Origin: Marinitoga hydrogenitolerans DSM 16785
GTDB lineage: Bacteria; Thermotogota; Thermotogae; Petrotogales; Petrotogaceae
Direction: 5' to 3'
Length of the DNA: 46,419 nt
NCBI RefSeq assembly: GCF_900129175.1
Contig: NZ_FQUI01000015.1
Span: forward strand, 1-46,419
The stretch's first letter is position 1. Every line of letters starts with the position of its first letter. Positions 30,937 through 40,267 of this stretch are shown here, in pieces. The notes beneath the pieces were generated by a model. The model saw nothing but the letters and a program-made list of their open reading frames with translations. It searched no databases and was not told where the DNA came from. Made by a program: the position numbers and the translations under genes.

Positions 30937-32811
30937 GTGAGTAATTATAAAGATGACTTGAAATATGATGTTATTGTTGTTGGTGGGGGACATGCAGGGA
31001 TTGAAGCAGCTTATGCAGCTGCAAAAATGGGAATGAAGACCTTATTGCTTACAATAAATTTAGATAATGTTGGTTGGGCTCCATGTAACCCTGCTATTGG
31101 TGGCCCTGCTAAAGGTGTTGTTACAAGGGAAATTGATGTTCTTGGTGGACTTCAAGCTAAAGTAACGGATAATAATATGATAAATATAAGAATGTTAAAC
31201 ACAAAAAAAGGACCTGCTGTAAGGGCGTTAAGAGCGCAAATAGATAAGTATGATTATTCCCAAACAATGAAAGAAATTTTGCATTCAACACCAAATCTAC
31301 TATTAAGATATGGACTTGTAAAAGAATTAATTGTAGAAAAAGGCAAAATTAAGGGAATTATTACAGAACTTGGTGTGAAATACGAAGCCAAGGTAGTAAT
31401 TTTAACAACAGGAACATTTTTAAGAGGTAGAATTTTTGTTGGAAGAAGTGTTTTTGAATCTGGAAGAATGGGGGATTTTCCTGCGAATGGACTTAGTAAA
31501 TCATTAGTTAAAAATGGAATAAAGCTAGGGAGATTTAAAACAGGAACACCAGCAAGAATTTTGAAAGATAGTATAGATTTTTCAAAGATGGAAAGACAGG
31601 ATACTTCTGATGAACCATTATCTTTTTCGTATTTTTCTGAACCTAAGGTTTTAGACAAAGAATATCCATGCTGGTTAACAAGAACAACAAAAGAAACGCA
31701 TAATATTATAAAAAAATATTTAATGTTTTCTCCATTATATGGAGATGTAAAATTAATAGAAAGTGTTGGACCGAGATATTGTCCCTCAATAGAAGATAAG
31801 GTTGTTAAATTTAATAAGGATTCACATCAATTATTTATTGAACCAGAAGGAAGAAAAACAAAGGAATATTATATTAATGGATTAAGTACGAGCCTTCCAT
31901 ATGAAGCGCAAATACAAATGGTAAGAAGTGTTCCAGGCTTAGAAAATGCTATAATAGTAAGACCGGCTTATGCAGTTGAATATGATTTTGCCTATCCTGA
32001 TCAGCTCCAACATTCTCTTGAGTCTAAAATTATAGAAGGTTTATTTTTTGCAGGTCAAATTAATGGCACAAGTGGATATGAAGAAGCTGCTGGTCAAGGA
32101 CTAATAGCAGGTATTAATGCTGCATTAAAAATTCGTGGAGAAGAACCTTTTATATTATCAAGAGCAGAATCTTATATGGGAGTATTAATAGATGATTTAA
32201 TAATAAAAGGAACTAATGAGCCTTATAGACTTTTAACTTCGAGAGCAGAGTATAGATTATTGTTAAGACATGACAATGCACATTTAAGATTAACAAAATA
32301 TGGTTATAAATACGGATTGATACCAAAGGAATTTTATGAGAAAGTAATAATTCTTGAGAAAAAGACTTATGAAGAAGTCGAACGGTTGAAAAAAGTTAAA
32401 ATTAAACCAAATAATAAGATTAACGAAATAATAGTAAATAAAGGAACAACTCCTATAAAAAACGGTATGAGTTTATATGATTTATTAAAAAGGCCGCAAA
32501 TATTATATAAAGATATAAAAGAATTTGATACCAAACCAATCGTAGACTCGGAATTATTAGAGCAGGTTGAAATATCTATAAAATATGGTGGATATATAAA
32601 GAGAATGATGGAAGATGTTGAGAGAATGCAGCGGTTAGAAAAAGAAAAAATACCGAAGAATATAGATTATAGTAAAGTGCCTAATTTAGCATTTGAAGCA
32701 GTAGAAAAATTATCAAAAATAAAACCAAAATCAATAGGGCAAGCAATGAGAATTCCAGGGATTACTCCAGCTGATATAATGAATTTAACTATGTATTTAA
32801 AAACAAAATAA
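30937..32811 (+). CDS. mnmG: tRNA uridine 5-carboxymethylaminomethyl modification enzyme MnmG
   Basis: At 624 residues this is the normal MnmG (GidA) length. With MnmE it adds a carboxymethylaminomethyl group to wobble uridine 34 of several tRNAs, using FAD and methylenetetrahydrofolate. The FAD site is VIVVGGGHAGIEAAYAAA; CNPAIGGPAKG and the C-terminal FAD motif GQINGTSGYEEAAGQGLIAGINAA are family signatures; the C-terminal helical domain (about 555-624) contacts MnmE. It starts with GTG (30937-30939), and GGAGGG lies seven bases upstream. It ends in a bidirectional hairpin shared with the HD-GYP gene. Confidence 0.97.
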   Translation: MSNYKDDLKYDVIVVGGGHAGIEAAYAAAKMGMKTLLLTINLDNVGWAPCNPAIGGPAKGVVTREIDVLGGLQAKVTDNNMINIRMLNTKKGPAVRALRAQIDKYDYSQTMKEILHSTPNLLLRYGLVKELIVEKGKIKGIITELGVKYEAKVVILTTGTFLRGRIFVGRSVFESGRMGDFPANGLSKSLVKNGIKLGRFKTGTPARILKDSIDFSKMERQDTSDEPLSFSYFSEPKVLDKEYPCWLTRTTKETHNIIKKYLMFSPLYGDVKLIESVGPRYCPSIEDKVVKFNKDSHQLFIEPEGRKTKEYYINGLSTSLPYEAQIQMVRSVPGLENAIIVRPAYAVEYDFAYPDQLQHSLESKIIEGLFFAGQINGTSGYEEAAGQGLIAGINAALKIRGEEPFILSRAESYMGVLIDDLIIKGTNEPYRLLTSRAEYRLLLRHDNAHLRLTKYGYKYGLIPKEFYEKVIILEKKTYEEVERLKKVKIKPNNKINEIIVNKGTTPIKNGMSLYDLLKRPQILYKDIKEFDTKPIVDSELLEQVEISIKYGGYIKRMMEDVERMQRLEKEKIPKNIDYSKVPNLAFEAVEKLSKIKPKSIGQAMRIPGITPADIMNLTMYLKTK

Positions 32812-32838
32812 ATAGCGGGATTATTCCGCTATTTATTT
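32810..32838. terminator. Bidirectional terminator between mnmG and the HD-GYP gene
   Basis: AAATAGCGG (32810-32818) pairs with CCGCTATTT (32826-32834) with flanking A and T tracts extending the stem both ways. It serves the convergent transcripts of mnmG (+) and the HD-GYP gene (-). Confidence 0.8.
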
Positions 32839-34547
32839 TGGATTATATCTATAATTTCTAATTTGTTTTTCAAAAGAATATCAACTAGTTCCGGATCAAA
32901 ACTTTTATTAGATTCAGATTTTATGATTTCTATAGCTTCTTCAAATGAATATGCGTTTCTATATACTTTTTGAGAAATTAAACTAACTAATGTATCAGCA
33001 ATTGCTACTATTCTACCTTCTAAAGGGATTTCTTCTTCAGACAGTCCGTAAGGATAGCCGCTTCCATCCCATTTTTCGTGGTGAGAGACAACAATTTTTC
33101 CAATAGTTGAAAAAGGATATTGTTTTAAATCTTTTAATAATGTAAGGCCATATTTTGGATGTTTTTTTATTATGTCCCATTCTTTTTCATCAAGCTTTTC
33201 TTTTTTTAAAAATATATATTCTGGAATATATATTTTTCCGATATCATGAATTTTTGCTCCATAATATATACTATTTAATAAAAACTCATTTAAATTTAAT
33301 TTTTTTCCAAAGAATAAAGAAATTTCGCTTATTAATGTATTGTGAATAAAATTATATTCTTTTATTTCAGATATTGTACCAATAATGCTAAACAAAGTTT
33401 CAAGTTGTGAATAATAGTTATTTTTGATATTATCTATCTCCAATATCTTAATACTTAAATTGTTGAACAAATTATTTAAGTTTTGTTTTAATAATTCTGA
33501 ATCAAAAGGAAGTTCTTCTGTTATTCTTTTTAAAGTTATTTCAAATGTATTAAGGTTATTTTTTCCATATAAATAATTCTTGAAGGAAGTTAAAAAAGTA
33601 ATAATAGCTAGATTTTCTTTTTCTGTTCTATTCAGATTATATTTTAATGTTCTATTTTCTAATAAAGTATTTTTAAGTGGAATTTTTAATAAATTAATTT
33701 TTTCAAAAAAAAGTCTATAGAGTTCATTGAATTCTGGAATAGCTGTTTCAATTATTTCAAAGTCATCATCTTTTTCAATAACAGAATTTAAGTTAATGCT
33801 TTTTAAAAGTTTTTTGTTTAAATTAAATTTATCCATTATAAATTTAAAAAGAAAAAAATGATAAACAAAAACAATAACTAGAGAAGCAATTAGAGAATAT
33901 AAAATTGATTTAAGATAATTTATTGGGAAATCAAAAATATTTGGTTTGAAAAACGCATGAAATTTAAGAATTTTTTTGTTTCCTAAATTAAAAAAGTCAA
34001 ATGAACTTTTATAAATATTTTTTATTTTATATAATTTATTGTAATAAATTATATTCTTATATTTATCGTACAAAGGTTTATTTCCATAAATGAAATTATT
34101 GTTAGTATCTGTAATGTAAAAATTAAAATCAAGATTTAGTTTTGAAAAATGGGTATCAAAAAAATTATCCAATTTAAATTTTATATATTTATTATCATTT
34201 TTATATCTAATTTTTATATATAAGAAATTATTTTTAATTCCTGAAAAATATATATTTAAATTAAAAATATTTTTTATAAAAACAGAGTTTTCAAAAGGAG
34301 GATTTTCGATTTTAGAAATAAAAGAAGGTTTAAATTCTGAAAAATAGTAATTGATTATTTCATTTTCAAAATCATTTTTTACAACATCATTAATAACTTC
34401 AACTGTTAATTTTATATTTTCATAAAGTTTATCAACTTGTTCGTTTTGTTTTAAAAAAGATGATATGATAATGAATGATATAGAAAAAGATAATAGAATT
34501 ATAATCATAGTCATTAAAGTTATTTTATGCATTGATAATATCTTCAT
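32829..34547 (-). CDS. Membrane sensor with HD-GYP domain
   Basis: A 572-residue protein with an N-terminal membrane helix (about 9-32), a Cache-like or unknown outside domain (about 33-210), a second helix (about 211-235), a helical linker (to about 390), and an HD-GYP domain (about 395-565). HD-GYP enzymes hydrolyse cyclic di-GMP or related dinucleotides. His402, HD at 434-435 (AKIHDIGKI), HP at 463-464, HH at 489-490 and GYP at 497-499 are kept. The later IADVYDALTSDRPY stretch reads IADTLVSLISQKVY, so its second Asp and the Arg are missing. The ATG has GAGGTG upstream and lies 54 bp from the divergent GH13 gene. Confidence 0.9.
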   Translation of the reverse strand: MKILSMHKITLMTMIIILLSFSISFIIISSFLKQNEQVDKLYENIKLTVEVINDVVKNDFENEIINYYFSEFKPSFISKIENPPFENSVFIKNIFNLNIYFSGIKNNFLYIKIRYKNDNKYIKFKLDNFFDTHFSKLNLDFNFYITDTNNNFIYGNKPLYDKYKNIIYYNKLYKIKNIYKSSFDFFNLGNKKILKFHAFFKPNIFDFPINYLKSILYSLIASLVIVFVYHFFLFKFIMDKFNLNKKLLKSINLNSVIEKDDDFEIIETAIPEFNELYRLFFEKINLLKIPLKNTLLENRTLKYNLNRTEKENLAIITFLTSFKNYLYGKNNLNTFEITLKRITEELPFDSELLKQNLNNLFNNLSIKILEIDNIKNNYYSQLETLFSIIGTISEIKEYNFIHNTLISEISLFFGKKLNLNEFLLNSIYYGAKIHDIGKIYIPEYIFLKKEKLDEKEWDIIKKHPKYGLTLLKDLKQYPFSTIGKIVVSHHEKWDGSGYPYGLSEEEIPLEGRIVAIADTLVSLISQKVYRNAYSFEEAIEIIKSESNKSFDPELVDILLKNKLEIIDIIQNK

Positions 34548-34575
34548 ATTATCACCTCACAATATTATTATAAAT

Positions 34576-34584
34576 ATTATATCA
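34576..34584 (-). promoter_or_regulatory. Extended -10 promoter of the HD-GYP gene
   Basis: On the minus strand TGATATAAT (34576-34584) is a perfect extended -10, 28 bp before the ATG at 34547. It lies in the 54-bp gap shared with the divergent GH13 gene. Confidence 0.55.
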
Positions 34585-34601
34585 TAGAAAGGAGATATAT
34601 T

Positions 34602-36044
34602 ATGATTTTTTATGAATTGTTTGTAAGATCTTTTTACGATTCTAATAATGATGGAATAGGAGATTTGAAAGGAATTACAATGAAACTTGATTACTTGAAA
34701 GATTTGGGCGTTGAAGGAATTTGGTTATTACCTATTATGCAATCGGCTGCATTCCATGGATACACTGTAATTGACTTTTATTCAATAAATCCTTCATATG
34801 GAACAATAGATGATTTTAAAGAATTAACAAAAGAAGCTCATAAAAAAGGAATGAAAATTGTGTTAGATGTTCCTATTAATCATACGTCAGTAAAATGTGA
34901 ATGGTTCCAAAAAGCGATAAATGGAAATGAAAAGTATAAAAATTATTATGTATGGGCAAATGAAAAAACAGATTTAAATGAAAAAAGACATTGGGATGAT
35001 AGCTTAATTTGGTTTAAATATAAAGATAAATATTTTTATGGATTGTTTGGATCTTCTTCGCCGGATTTGAATTTTGAAAATAAAGAATTGTGGAAAGAAA
35101 TAAAGAATGTGTTTAAATTCTGGATTGAATTAGGAGTGGACGGGTTTCGTTTAGATGCAGCTAAACATATTTTTGATTATGATATAAAAAATATGAAATT
35201 TAAATATCAACATGAAAAAAACATTGAATTTTGGAAAGAAATGACTGGATATATAAAAAGTTTAAAATCGGATGCTATTATTATTAGTGAAATATGGGAT
35301 TCACCAGAAATTGTGAAAAAATATCATGGCCTTTTTGATGTTGAATTTAATTTTCCTCTTTCATATTATATAAAAGATACAATAAAATATCATGATCCTA
35401 AAATTTTGGTAAATGGTATAGAAGAAACATTAAAGCATTATATAAATGGACATGTTGAATCTATTTCTGGAAATTTCTTTACCAATCATGATATGGAAAG
35501 GTTAACATCAGAATTTAATGGAAATAGCGATATGTCAAAAATGTCATTTAATATATTATTTACATTACCAGGATATCCATTTATTTATTATGGTGAGGAA
35601 TTAGGGATGTTGGGAGAAATAATTGATGTTAATTTTACTGAAGATTCTCAAGAACCTATGCAATGGTATGAATCAGGTTTTGGCCCGGGACAAACAGAAT
35701 GGAAAGGTTGTAAATACAATCCGCCGTATTCAAAGCTTTCTGTAGAAGAGCAAGAAAAAAATCAAAATTCTGTTTTAAACCATGTAAAATCTTTGATTAA
35801 ATTCAGAAAAGAAAATAGATGGATTGAAAATTCTAAAATAGTAGATTTAAAGAACGATAGGTTTATTGTAACTTATACGTTAAAATCCGAGTATAAAGAA
35901 TTAAAAGTTTATCATAATATTAAATCGCAAAAAACAACAATAAAACTAGAGAAAAATAAATCGTATAAAATATTTGGTAATGCAAAAATTACTGGAAACA
36001 TTGCACAATTATATGGATATGCAACATTAATTTTAGAAAAATAA
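34602..36044 (+). CDS. GH13 alpha-amylase family enzyme, cytoplasmic
   Basis: This 480-residue protein has no signal peptide, so it acts on glucans inside the cell. The GH13 conserved regions are visible: DVPINHTS (region I), GFRLDAAKHIF with the nucleophile Asp (region II), IIISEIWD with the acid Glu (region III) and FFTNHDMERL with the third Asp (region IV). It opens with YELFVRSFYDSNNDGIGDLKGI, as in oligosaccharide-acting GH13 members, and carries a Ca2+-site-like DSNNDGIGD segment. It resembles maltodextrin-degrading amylases; exact specificity is not readable. GGAG precedes the ATG. The next gene starts 10 bp after its stop. Confidence 0.92.
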   Translation: MIFYELFVRSFYDSNNDGIGDLKGITMKLDYLKDLGVEGIWLLPIMQSAAFHGYTVIDFYSINPSYGTIDDFKELTKEAHKKGMKIVLDVPINHTSVKCEWFQKAINGNEKYKNYYVWANEKTDLNEKRHWDDSLIWFKYKDKYFYGLFGSSSPDLNFENKELWKEIKNVFKFWIELGVDGFRLDAAKHIFDYDIKNMKFKYQHEKNIEFWKEMTGYIKSLKSDAIIISEIWDSPEIVKKYHGLFDVEFNFPLSYYIKDTIKYHDPKILVNGIEETLKHYINGHVESISGNFFTNHDMERLTSEFNGNSDMSKMSFNILFTLPGYPFIYYGEELGMLGEIIDVNFTEDSQEPMQWYESGFGPGQTEWKGCKYNPPYSKLSVEEQEKNQNSVLNHVKSLIKFRKENRWIENSKIVDLKNDRFIVTYTLKSEYKELKVYHNIKSQKTTIKLEKNKSYKIFGNAKITGNIAQLYGYATLILEK

Positions 36045-36053
36045 AAAACGGAG

Positions 36054-36644
36054 GTGGTACTTATAAAAAAGTATCTAATTATATTTTTAGTATTGATAAC
36101 AATAATTGCACATGGTGAAGTAAAAAGTTATAATTTAACTAATGAAACAAATGTAAAATTATTTTTGATGGATTTTATGAGTCGTGAGTATAAATTAACA
36201 ACTGGAAAAGAATTAAAATCTGAAAGAAAAGTATTATTGGCAGAAAGTATTTTAATAGCTTCAAAGGAGTTTAATATATCACCATTACTCATAGCATCCA
36301 TAATTGATATTGAGACAAATTTTAGAAATGTTATAGGGAAATATGGTGAAATTGGATATATGCAAATCAGAACTGAAACAGCTAAATATATTATTGAGAT
36401 GTATATAGAAACATTTAGAAGATATAATTATGATAATTTAGATTTAAATTGGATAAAATCAAGATTATTATATGATCCAAAATATAATATTTTAGTTGGG
36501 ACTGCTTATTTGGATTATCTCGAGGAATTACATGGTGATATAACCCATGCTATAAGTTGGTATAATGGTGGAGGTAATTCATATTATTTAGAAAAAGTTG
36601 TATTTAAAATTGCACAAATGACAATAGAATATCCAATAATATAA
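36054..36644 (+). CDS. Secreted lytic transglycosylase (SLT/GH23)
   Basis: Counted from the GTG at 36054 the protein has 196 residues, with a signal peptide (KKYLIIFLVLITIIAHG). A GH23 lytic transglycosylase fold is seen: the catalytic Glu in IASIIDIETNF, the GEIGYMQI strand (GxxGLMQI in the family), and ISWYNGGGN near the C-terminus. It cleaves peptidoglycan glycan strands, forming 1,6-anhydro ends. The start is unusual: the GTG is part of the ribosome site GGAGGTG, and the base spacing used by other genes here points to ATA at 36063-36065. No ATG exists near the beginning. The 10-bp gap to the GH13 gene suggests one transcript. Confidence 0.8.
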   Translation: MVLIKKYLIIFLVLITIIAHGEVKSYNLTNETNVKLFLMDFMSREYKLTTGKELKSERKVLLAESILIASKEFNISPLLIASIIDIETNFRNVIGKYGEIGYMQIRTETAKYIIEMYIETFRRYNYDNLDLNWIKSRLLYDPKYNILVGTAYLDYLEELHGDITHAISWYNGGGNSYYLEKVVFKIAQMTIEYPII

Positions 36645-36650
36645 AATACT

Positions 36651-36675
36651 AAGGAATCACACTTTGTGATTCCTT
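36651..36675 (+). terminator. Hairpin after the lytic transglycosylase gene
   Basis: AAGGAATCACA (36651-36661) and TGTGATTCCTT (36665-36675) form a perfect 11-bp stem with a 3-nt loop. No strong T run follows, so termination may be weak or the hairpin may stabilise the 3' end. Confidence 0.6.
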
Positions 36676-36802
36676 ATGTGTTATAATTAATTAGAAATAA
36701 CAAAAATACGAAAAACTATTAAAAAAGAAAAAATAAAGCAATTTCAAAAACTAAAAAAATAAATATTAATAAGATGTTAATTGAAAATAATTTAATTAAG
36801 AG

Positions 36803-38056
36803 GTGATCAAAATTTTAAAAGAAGATTTAAAGAAAATAATTGATTATTCTATTAATTCAGTTTTACCAGAAAATGCAGTTAAAGAAAATTTAAAAAAAAT
36901 AGAATTTAAAAAGAATAAAGTATTTTTGATATCTATTGGAAAAGCAGCGTGGAGAATGGCGAATGCTGCAAAAGAAGAATTAAAAGATAAAATACAAAAA
37001 GGTATCGTTATTACAAAATATGATTATGGTCTTGGAAATATTAAAAATATGGAAATATATGAAGCTGGTCATCCTATTCCAGATAAAAATTCACTTAAAG
37101 CAACTAAAAGAGCAATAGAATTAATAAAAAATCTGGATGATGACTATGAAATATTGTTTTTAGTATCAGGAGGAGGCTCTGCATTATTTGAACTGCCAGA
37201 AAATGGTGTTACTCTTGATGATATACAAAACATAACAAGTCAATTATTAAAATCTGGAGCTGATATTGAAGAAATAAATGCTATACGAAAAAGATTATCT
37301 AAAGTTAAAGGTGGAAAGTTTGCTAAACTGTCATATCCAAAACAAATATATGCGTTAGTTCTTTCGGATGTTTTAGGAGATAAATTGGATAGTATAGCTT
37401 CTGGACCAGCGTACACAGATAAAACAACTACAAATGATGTATTTAATATTATTAAAAAATATGATATAAAAATAAACACAGAGATAAAGAAGGTTTTGGA
37501 AAAAGAAAGACCTAAAAATATAAGTAATACAAAACATATAATTATAGGAAGTGTGAAATTAGCTTGTGAATATGCAATGCAAAAAGCTAAAGAATTGGGG
37601 TATAATCCATTACTTTTAACAACAATGTTAAATTGTGAAGCAAAGGAAGCAGGAAGATTTTTTGCAAATATTGCAAAAGAAGAAATAAAATCAAATAACC
37701 CAATAAAAAAACCCTGCGCAATAATTGCTGGCGGTGAGACTGTTGTTATGGTAAAAGGAAATGGGATTGGTGGAAGAAATCAAGAATTAGCTTACTCCTT
37801 TGCTATTGAAATAGAGGGAATAGAAAATATAGTATTCGCTTCAGTAGGGACAGATGGAACAGATGGTCCTACAGATGCAGCGGGAGGAATTGTTGATGGC
37901 GATACAATCAAAAAAATAAAAAATAAAGGATTAGATCCGCTTATTTTTTTAGAAAATAATGATACCTATAATGCTTTAGAAGAATCAGAATCTTTATTAA
38001 AAACAGGACCAACAGGTACTAACGTAAATGATATTATGATTTTATTAATAAATTAA
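36803..38056 (+). CDS. Glycerate 2-kinase, MOFRL type
   Basis: Counted from the GTG at 36803 the protein has 417 residues, like the Thermotoga glycerate kinase. It phosphorylates D-glycerate to 2-phosphoglycerate, entering lower glycolysis. The N-terminal domain carries IGKAAWRMA and FLVSGGGSALFELPENG; the C-terminal MOFRL domain carries GGETVVMVKGNGIGGRNQELAYSF and GTDGTDGPTDAAGG. The start is doubtful: the GTG lies inside the ribosome site AGGTG, and the usual six-base spacing falls on ATT at 36812-36814 (GATCAAA spacer), giving LKEDLKKI as the first residues. No ATG is near. It is a single gene between a hairpin and the cotH promoter. Confidence 0.9.
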   Translation: MIKILKEDLKKIIDYSINSVLPENAVKENLKKIEFKKNKVFLISIGKAAWRMANAAKEELKDKIQKGIVITKYDYGLGNIKNMEIYEAGHPIPDKNSLKATKRAIELIKNLDDDYEILFLVSGGGSALFELPENGVTLDDIQNITSQLLKSGADIEEINAIRKRLSKVKGGKFAKLSYPKQIYALVLSDVLGDKLDSIASGPAYTDKTTTNDVFNIIKKYDIKINTEIKKVLEKERPKNISNTKHIIIGSVKLACEYAMQKAKELGYNPLLLTTMLNCEAKEAGRFFANIAKEEIKSNNPIKKPCAIIAGGETVVMVKGNGIGGRNQELAYSFAIEIEGIENIVFASVGTDGTDGPTDAAGGIVDGDTIKKIKNKGLDPLIFLENNDTYNALEESESLLKTGPTGTNVNDIMILLIN

Positions 38057-38319
38057 TTAATTTGAAAATCTAAGAGAAAAACATATAATAACTAATATTT
38101 TACAATAATTTCTATTAATCAACTATTATCAATTTACATAGAATTTTGGATAGTCCCAATTAAAATATTAAAATCAATAGTTATACATACGGCAGTAAAG
38201 AACAAAACAGAGGATTATAAAATATTTTAAGTAAATTATTTTATATAAGTATTGATGTGAGATATATTTGGATGATTAAAAAAATTTTTTAAATAAGATT
38301 AGTAGGTGGTGATTTTTTA
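38057..38319. other. 263-bp intergenic leader before the CotH cassette
   Basis: This gene-free stretch holds a palindrome (AAATTAATTAATTT, directly after the glycerate kinase stop), a consensus promoter (38062-38089) and about 230 bp of AT-rich leader with poly-A/poly-T inverted repeats near 38277-38293. I see no riboswitch, tRNA or ORF in it. Confidence 0.5.
38062..38089 (+). promoter_or_regulatory. Promoter of the CotH-VTC-DUF4956 cassette
   Basis: TTGAAA (38062-38067) and TATAAT (38084-38089) are 16 bp apart. The first cotH ATG at 38320 is about 225 bp further on, an unusually long leader for this window. Confidence 0.5.
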
Positions 38320-40257
38320 ATGAAAAAAGTATTTATTTTAATTATAATATTAATAAACATAAGTATTTTTTCTATAGAAAAAGCTATTAATCCAATATTT
38401 TCAAAAGAGGCTGGGTTTTATAGTAAACCCTTTTCTTTAAAATTATTTTCAAATGCAAAAGACGCTAGGATATATTATACTATTGATGGCTCTGACCCGA
38501 AACCAGGCAAAAAAAATACATATTTATATACTAAACCAATTGAAATTAAAGACATGACTTTAAAAGAAGGTATAGAATACATAAAAACATCACCAGAATG
38601 GAAAGTCCCTAGAGGAAATGTTTTTAAAGGTATGATTATTAAAGCTAAGGCAATATGGAATAATATTGAAAGTGAAATTGTAACAAAATCTTATTTTATA
38701 GGTAAAAAATATGATATATTAGCAATATCTATTGTAGTTTCACCTGAAAAATTATTTGATCCAAATGAAGGTATATATATTCCAGGTGTCGATTATAATA
38801 AAAAAAGTAAATTTTCATCTTGGACAGGAAATTATTATAGAAGAGGTAAAGAGAGCGAGGTAGAAGTTCATGTGGAGTTTTTTGAAAATGGAAAATTAAT
38901 TTATAAAGACAATTTAGGTATGAGAATTAGTGGGAATTTTTCAAGAATGTTTCCAATGAAGTCGCTCAAATTTTATGCAAGAGATAAATATGGCGAAAAA
39001 AAGATTAAAATACCAATATTCCCAGATTTGAAAAATATAATAGGAGAAGAGATAAAAAAGTATGATAAATTTATGATTAGGAATGGAGGAAATGAGTTTG
39101 GGAAAATATTTTTTAAAGATGCGTTTATGCAAACAGTAATTTCAAATATGGGATTTGAAACTCAAGCGTATAGACCAGCAGTTCATTTTATAAATGGTGT
39201 ATATTGGGGTTTAGGAAACGTAAGGGAAAGATATAGCAAAGATTATTTTAAAGAACATTATTTTATAGATGATATATCTATTATAGAACTAACTTCCGAA
39301 TTTAAAGAACATTTTGTTTTAAATGAAGGAAATGAAGAAGCATTAAAAGATTTTAAAGATTTAAGAAATTTTATATTAAATAATGATATGAATAAAAAAG
39401 ATAATTATGAATATATAAAAACAAAATTAGATATACAAAATTATATTAATTTTTATATATCTGAGATGTTTTTTGACAATAGGGATTGGCCTTCTAATAA
39501 TATGAAATTTTGGAGAAAAAATGAAAAAATATATAATATTAAAGGATATGATGGAAAATGGCGATTAGCAATTTATGATATGGATAATGGTATGTATACT
39601 ATTAGTTCAAATATGTTCAAACATACTATAGATGATCATCCAGAAGTTGAATTTCATCCAAATCCAATTTGGTCTACAATAATGTTTAAAAAATTATTAT
39701 CTAATAAGAATTTTAAAGAAAAATTCATAAATAGTTATTTAGATAGATTGAATACAACTTTTTTATATACAAACACATCTCAAATATTTTTAAATATGTT
39801 TAATCAATATTCTCCTTATTTAAAAGAATACTTAAATAGATGGAATTTAATGAATTATGAAAAGTATATGAGTATGGTAGAATATAATCTATCTTTTTTG
39901 AAGAAAAGGCCTGAAGTTGTAAAAAAACAAATGAAAGAATATTTTAATATAAATATAGTGAAATTGGAATTAAAAAGATTTTCAGGTAAAATAAAAATAA
40001 ATACGGTAGAATTTACAAAAGGACAGAAAATTGAGTATGCTAAAGAAATACCAATTACTTTGACTGCTATAGGAAATTTCAAGTATTGGATAATAAATGG
40101 AGATAAGAAATTTGAAAAAAATATAACAATATATCCTAAAGAAGGATTAGAAATAAAACCTGTTTTTGAAGAAGAGAAGAATAATTTCTTAATCCCATTA
40201 ATAACACTTTTTCTATCTTTCTTAGGTATATATATATTATTGAATTCTTCAAAGTAG
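38320..40257 (+). CDS. Membrane-anchored CotH-family protein kinase-like protein (CotH-1)
   Basis: A 645-residue exported protein. Signal peptide (about 1-19), then a chitobiase/CHB_HEX-type beta domain (about 22-128, with YYTIDGSDPKPGKKNTYLY), a CotH kinase domain (about 130-540) and a C-terminal hydrophobic anchor (about 622-642, FLIPLITLFLSFLGIYILL). In the CotH part are RISGNFSRMFPMKSLKFYAR (Lys214/Lys217 region), RNGGNEF, INGVYWGLGNVRERY, the catalytic-loop-like DNRDWPSNN (386-394) and the metal-binding DMDN (420-423). Secreted CotH proteins of Bacillus phosphorylate other proteins with ATP. A beta domain rich in 'KYWIINGDKKF' precedes the anchor. It is the first gene of a four-gene cassette, with the next gene 10 bp downstream. 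Confidence 0.88.
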   Translation: MKKVFILIIILINISIFSIEKAINPIFSKEAGFYSKPFSLKLFSNAKDARIYYTIDGSDPKPGKKNTYLYTKPIEIKDMTLKEGIEYIKTSPEWKVPRGNVFKGMIIKAKAIWNNIESEIVTKSYFIGKKYDILAISIVVSPEKLFDPNEGIYIPGVDYNKKSKFSSWTGNYYRRGKESEVEVHVEFFENGKLIYKDNLGMRISGNFSRMFPMKSLKFYARDKYGEKKIKIPIFPDLKNIIGEEIKKYDKFMIRNGGNEFGKIFFKDAFMQTVISNMGFETQAYRPAVHFINGVYWGLGNVRERYSKDYFKEHYFIDDISIIELTSEFKEHFVLNEGNEEALKDFKDLRNFILNNDMNKKDNYEYIKTKLDIQNYINFYISEMFFDNRDWPSNNMKFWRKNEKIYNIKGYDGKWRLAIYDMDNGMYTISSNMFKHTIDDHPEVEFHPNPIWSTIMFKKLLSNKNFKEKFINSYLDRLNTTFLYTNTSQIFLNMFNQYSPYLKEYLNRWNLMNYEKYMSMVEYNLSFLKKRPEVVKKQMKEYFNINIVKLELKRFSGKIKINTVEFTKGQKIEYAKEIPITLTAIGNFKYWIINGDKKFEKNITIYPKEGLEIKPVFEEEKNNFLIPLITLFLSFLGIYILLNSSK

Positions 40258-40267
40258 AGGAGGGAAT

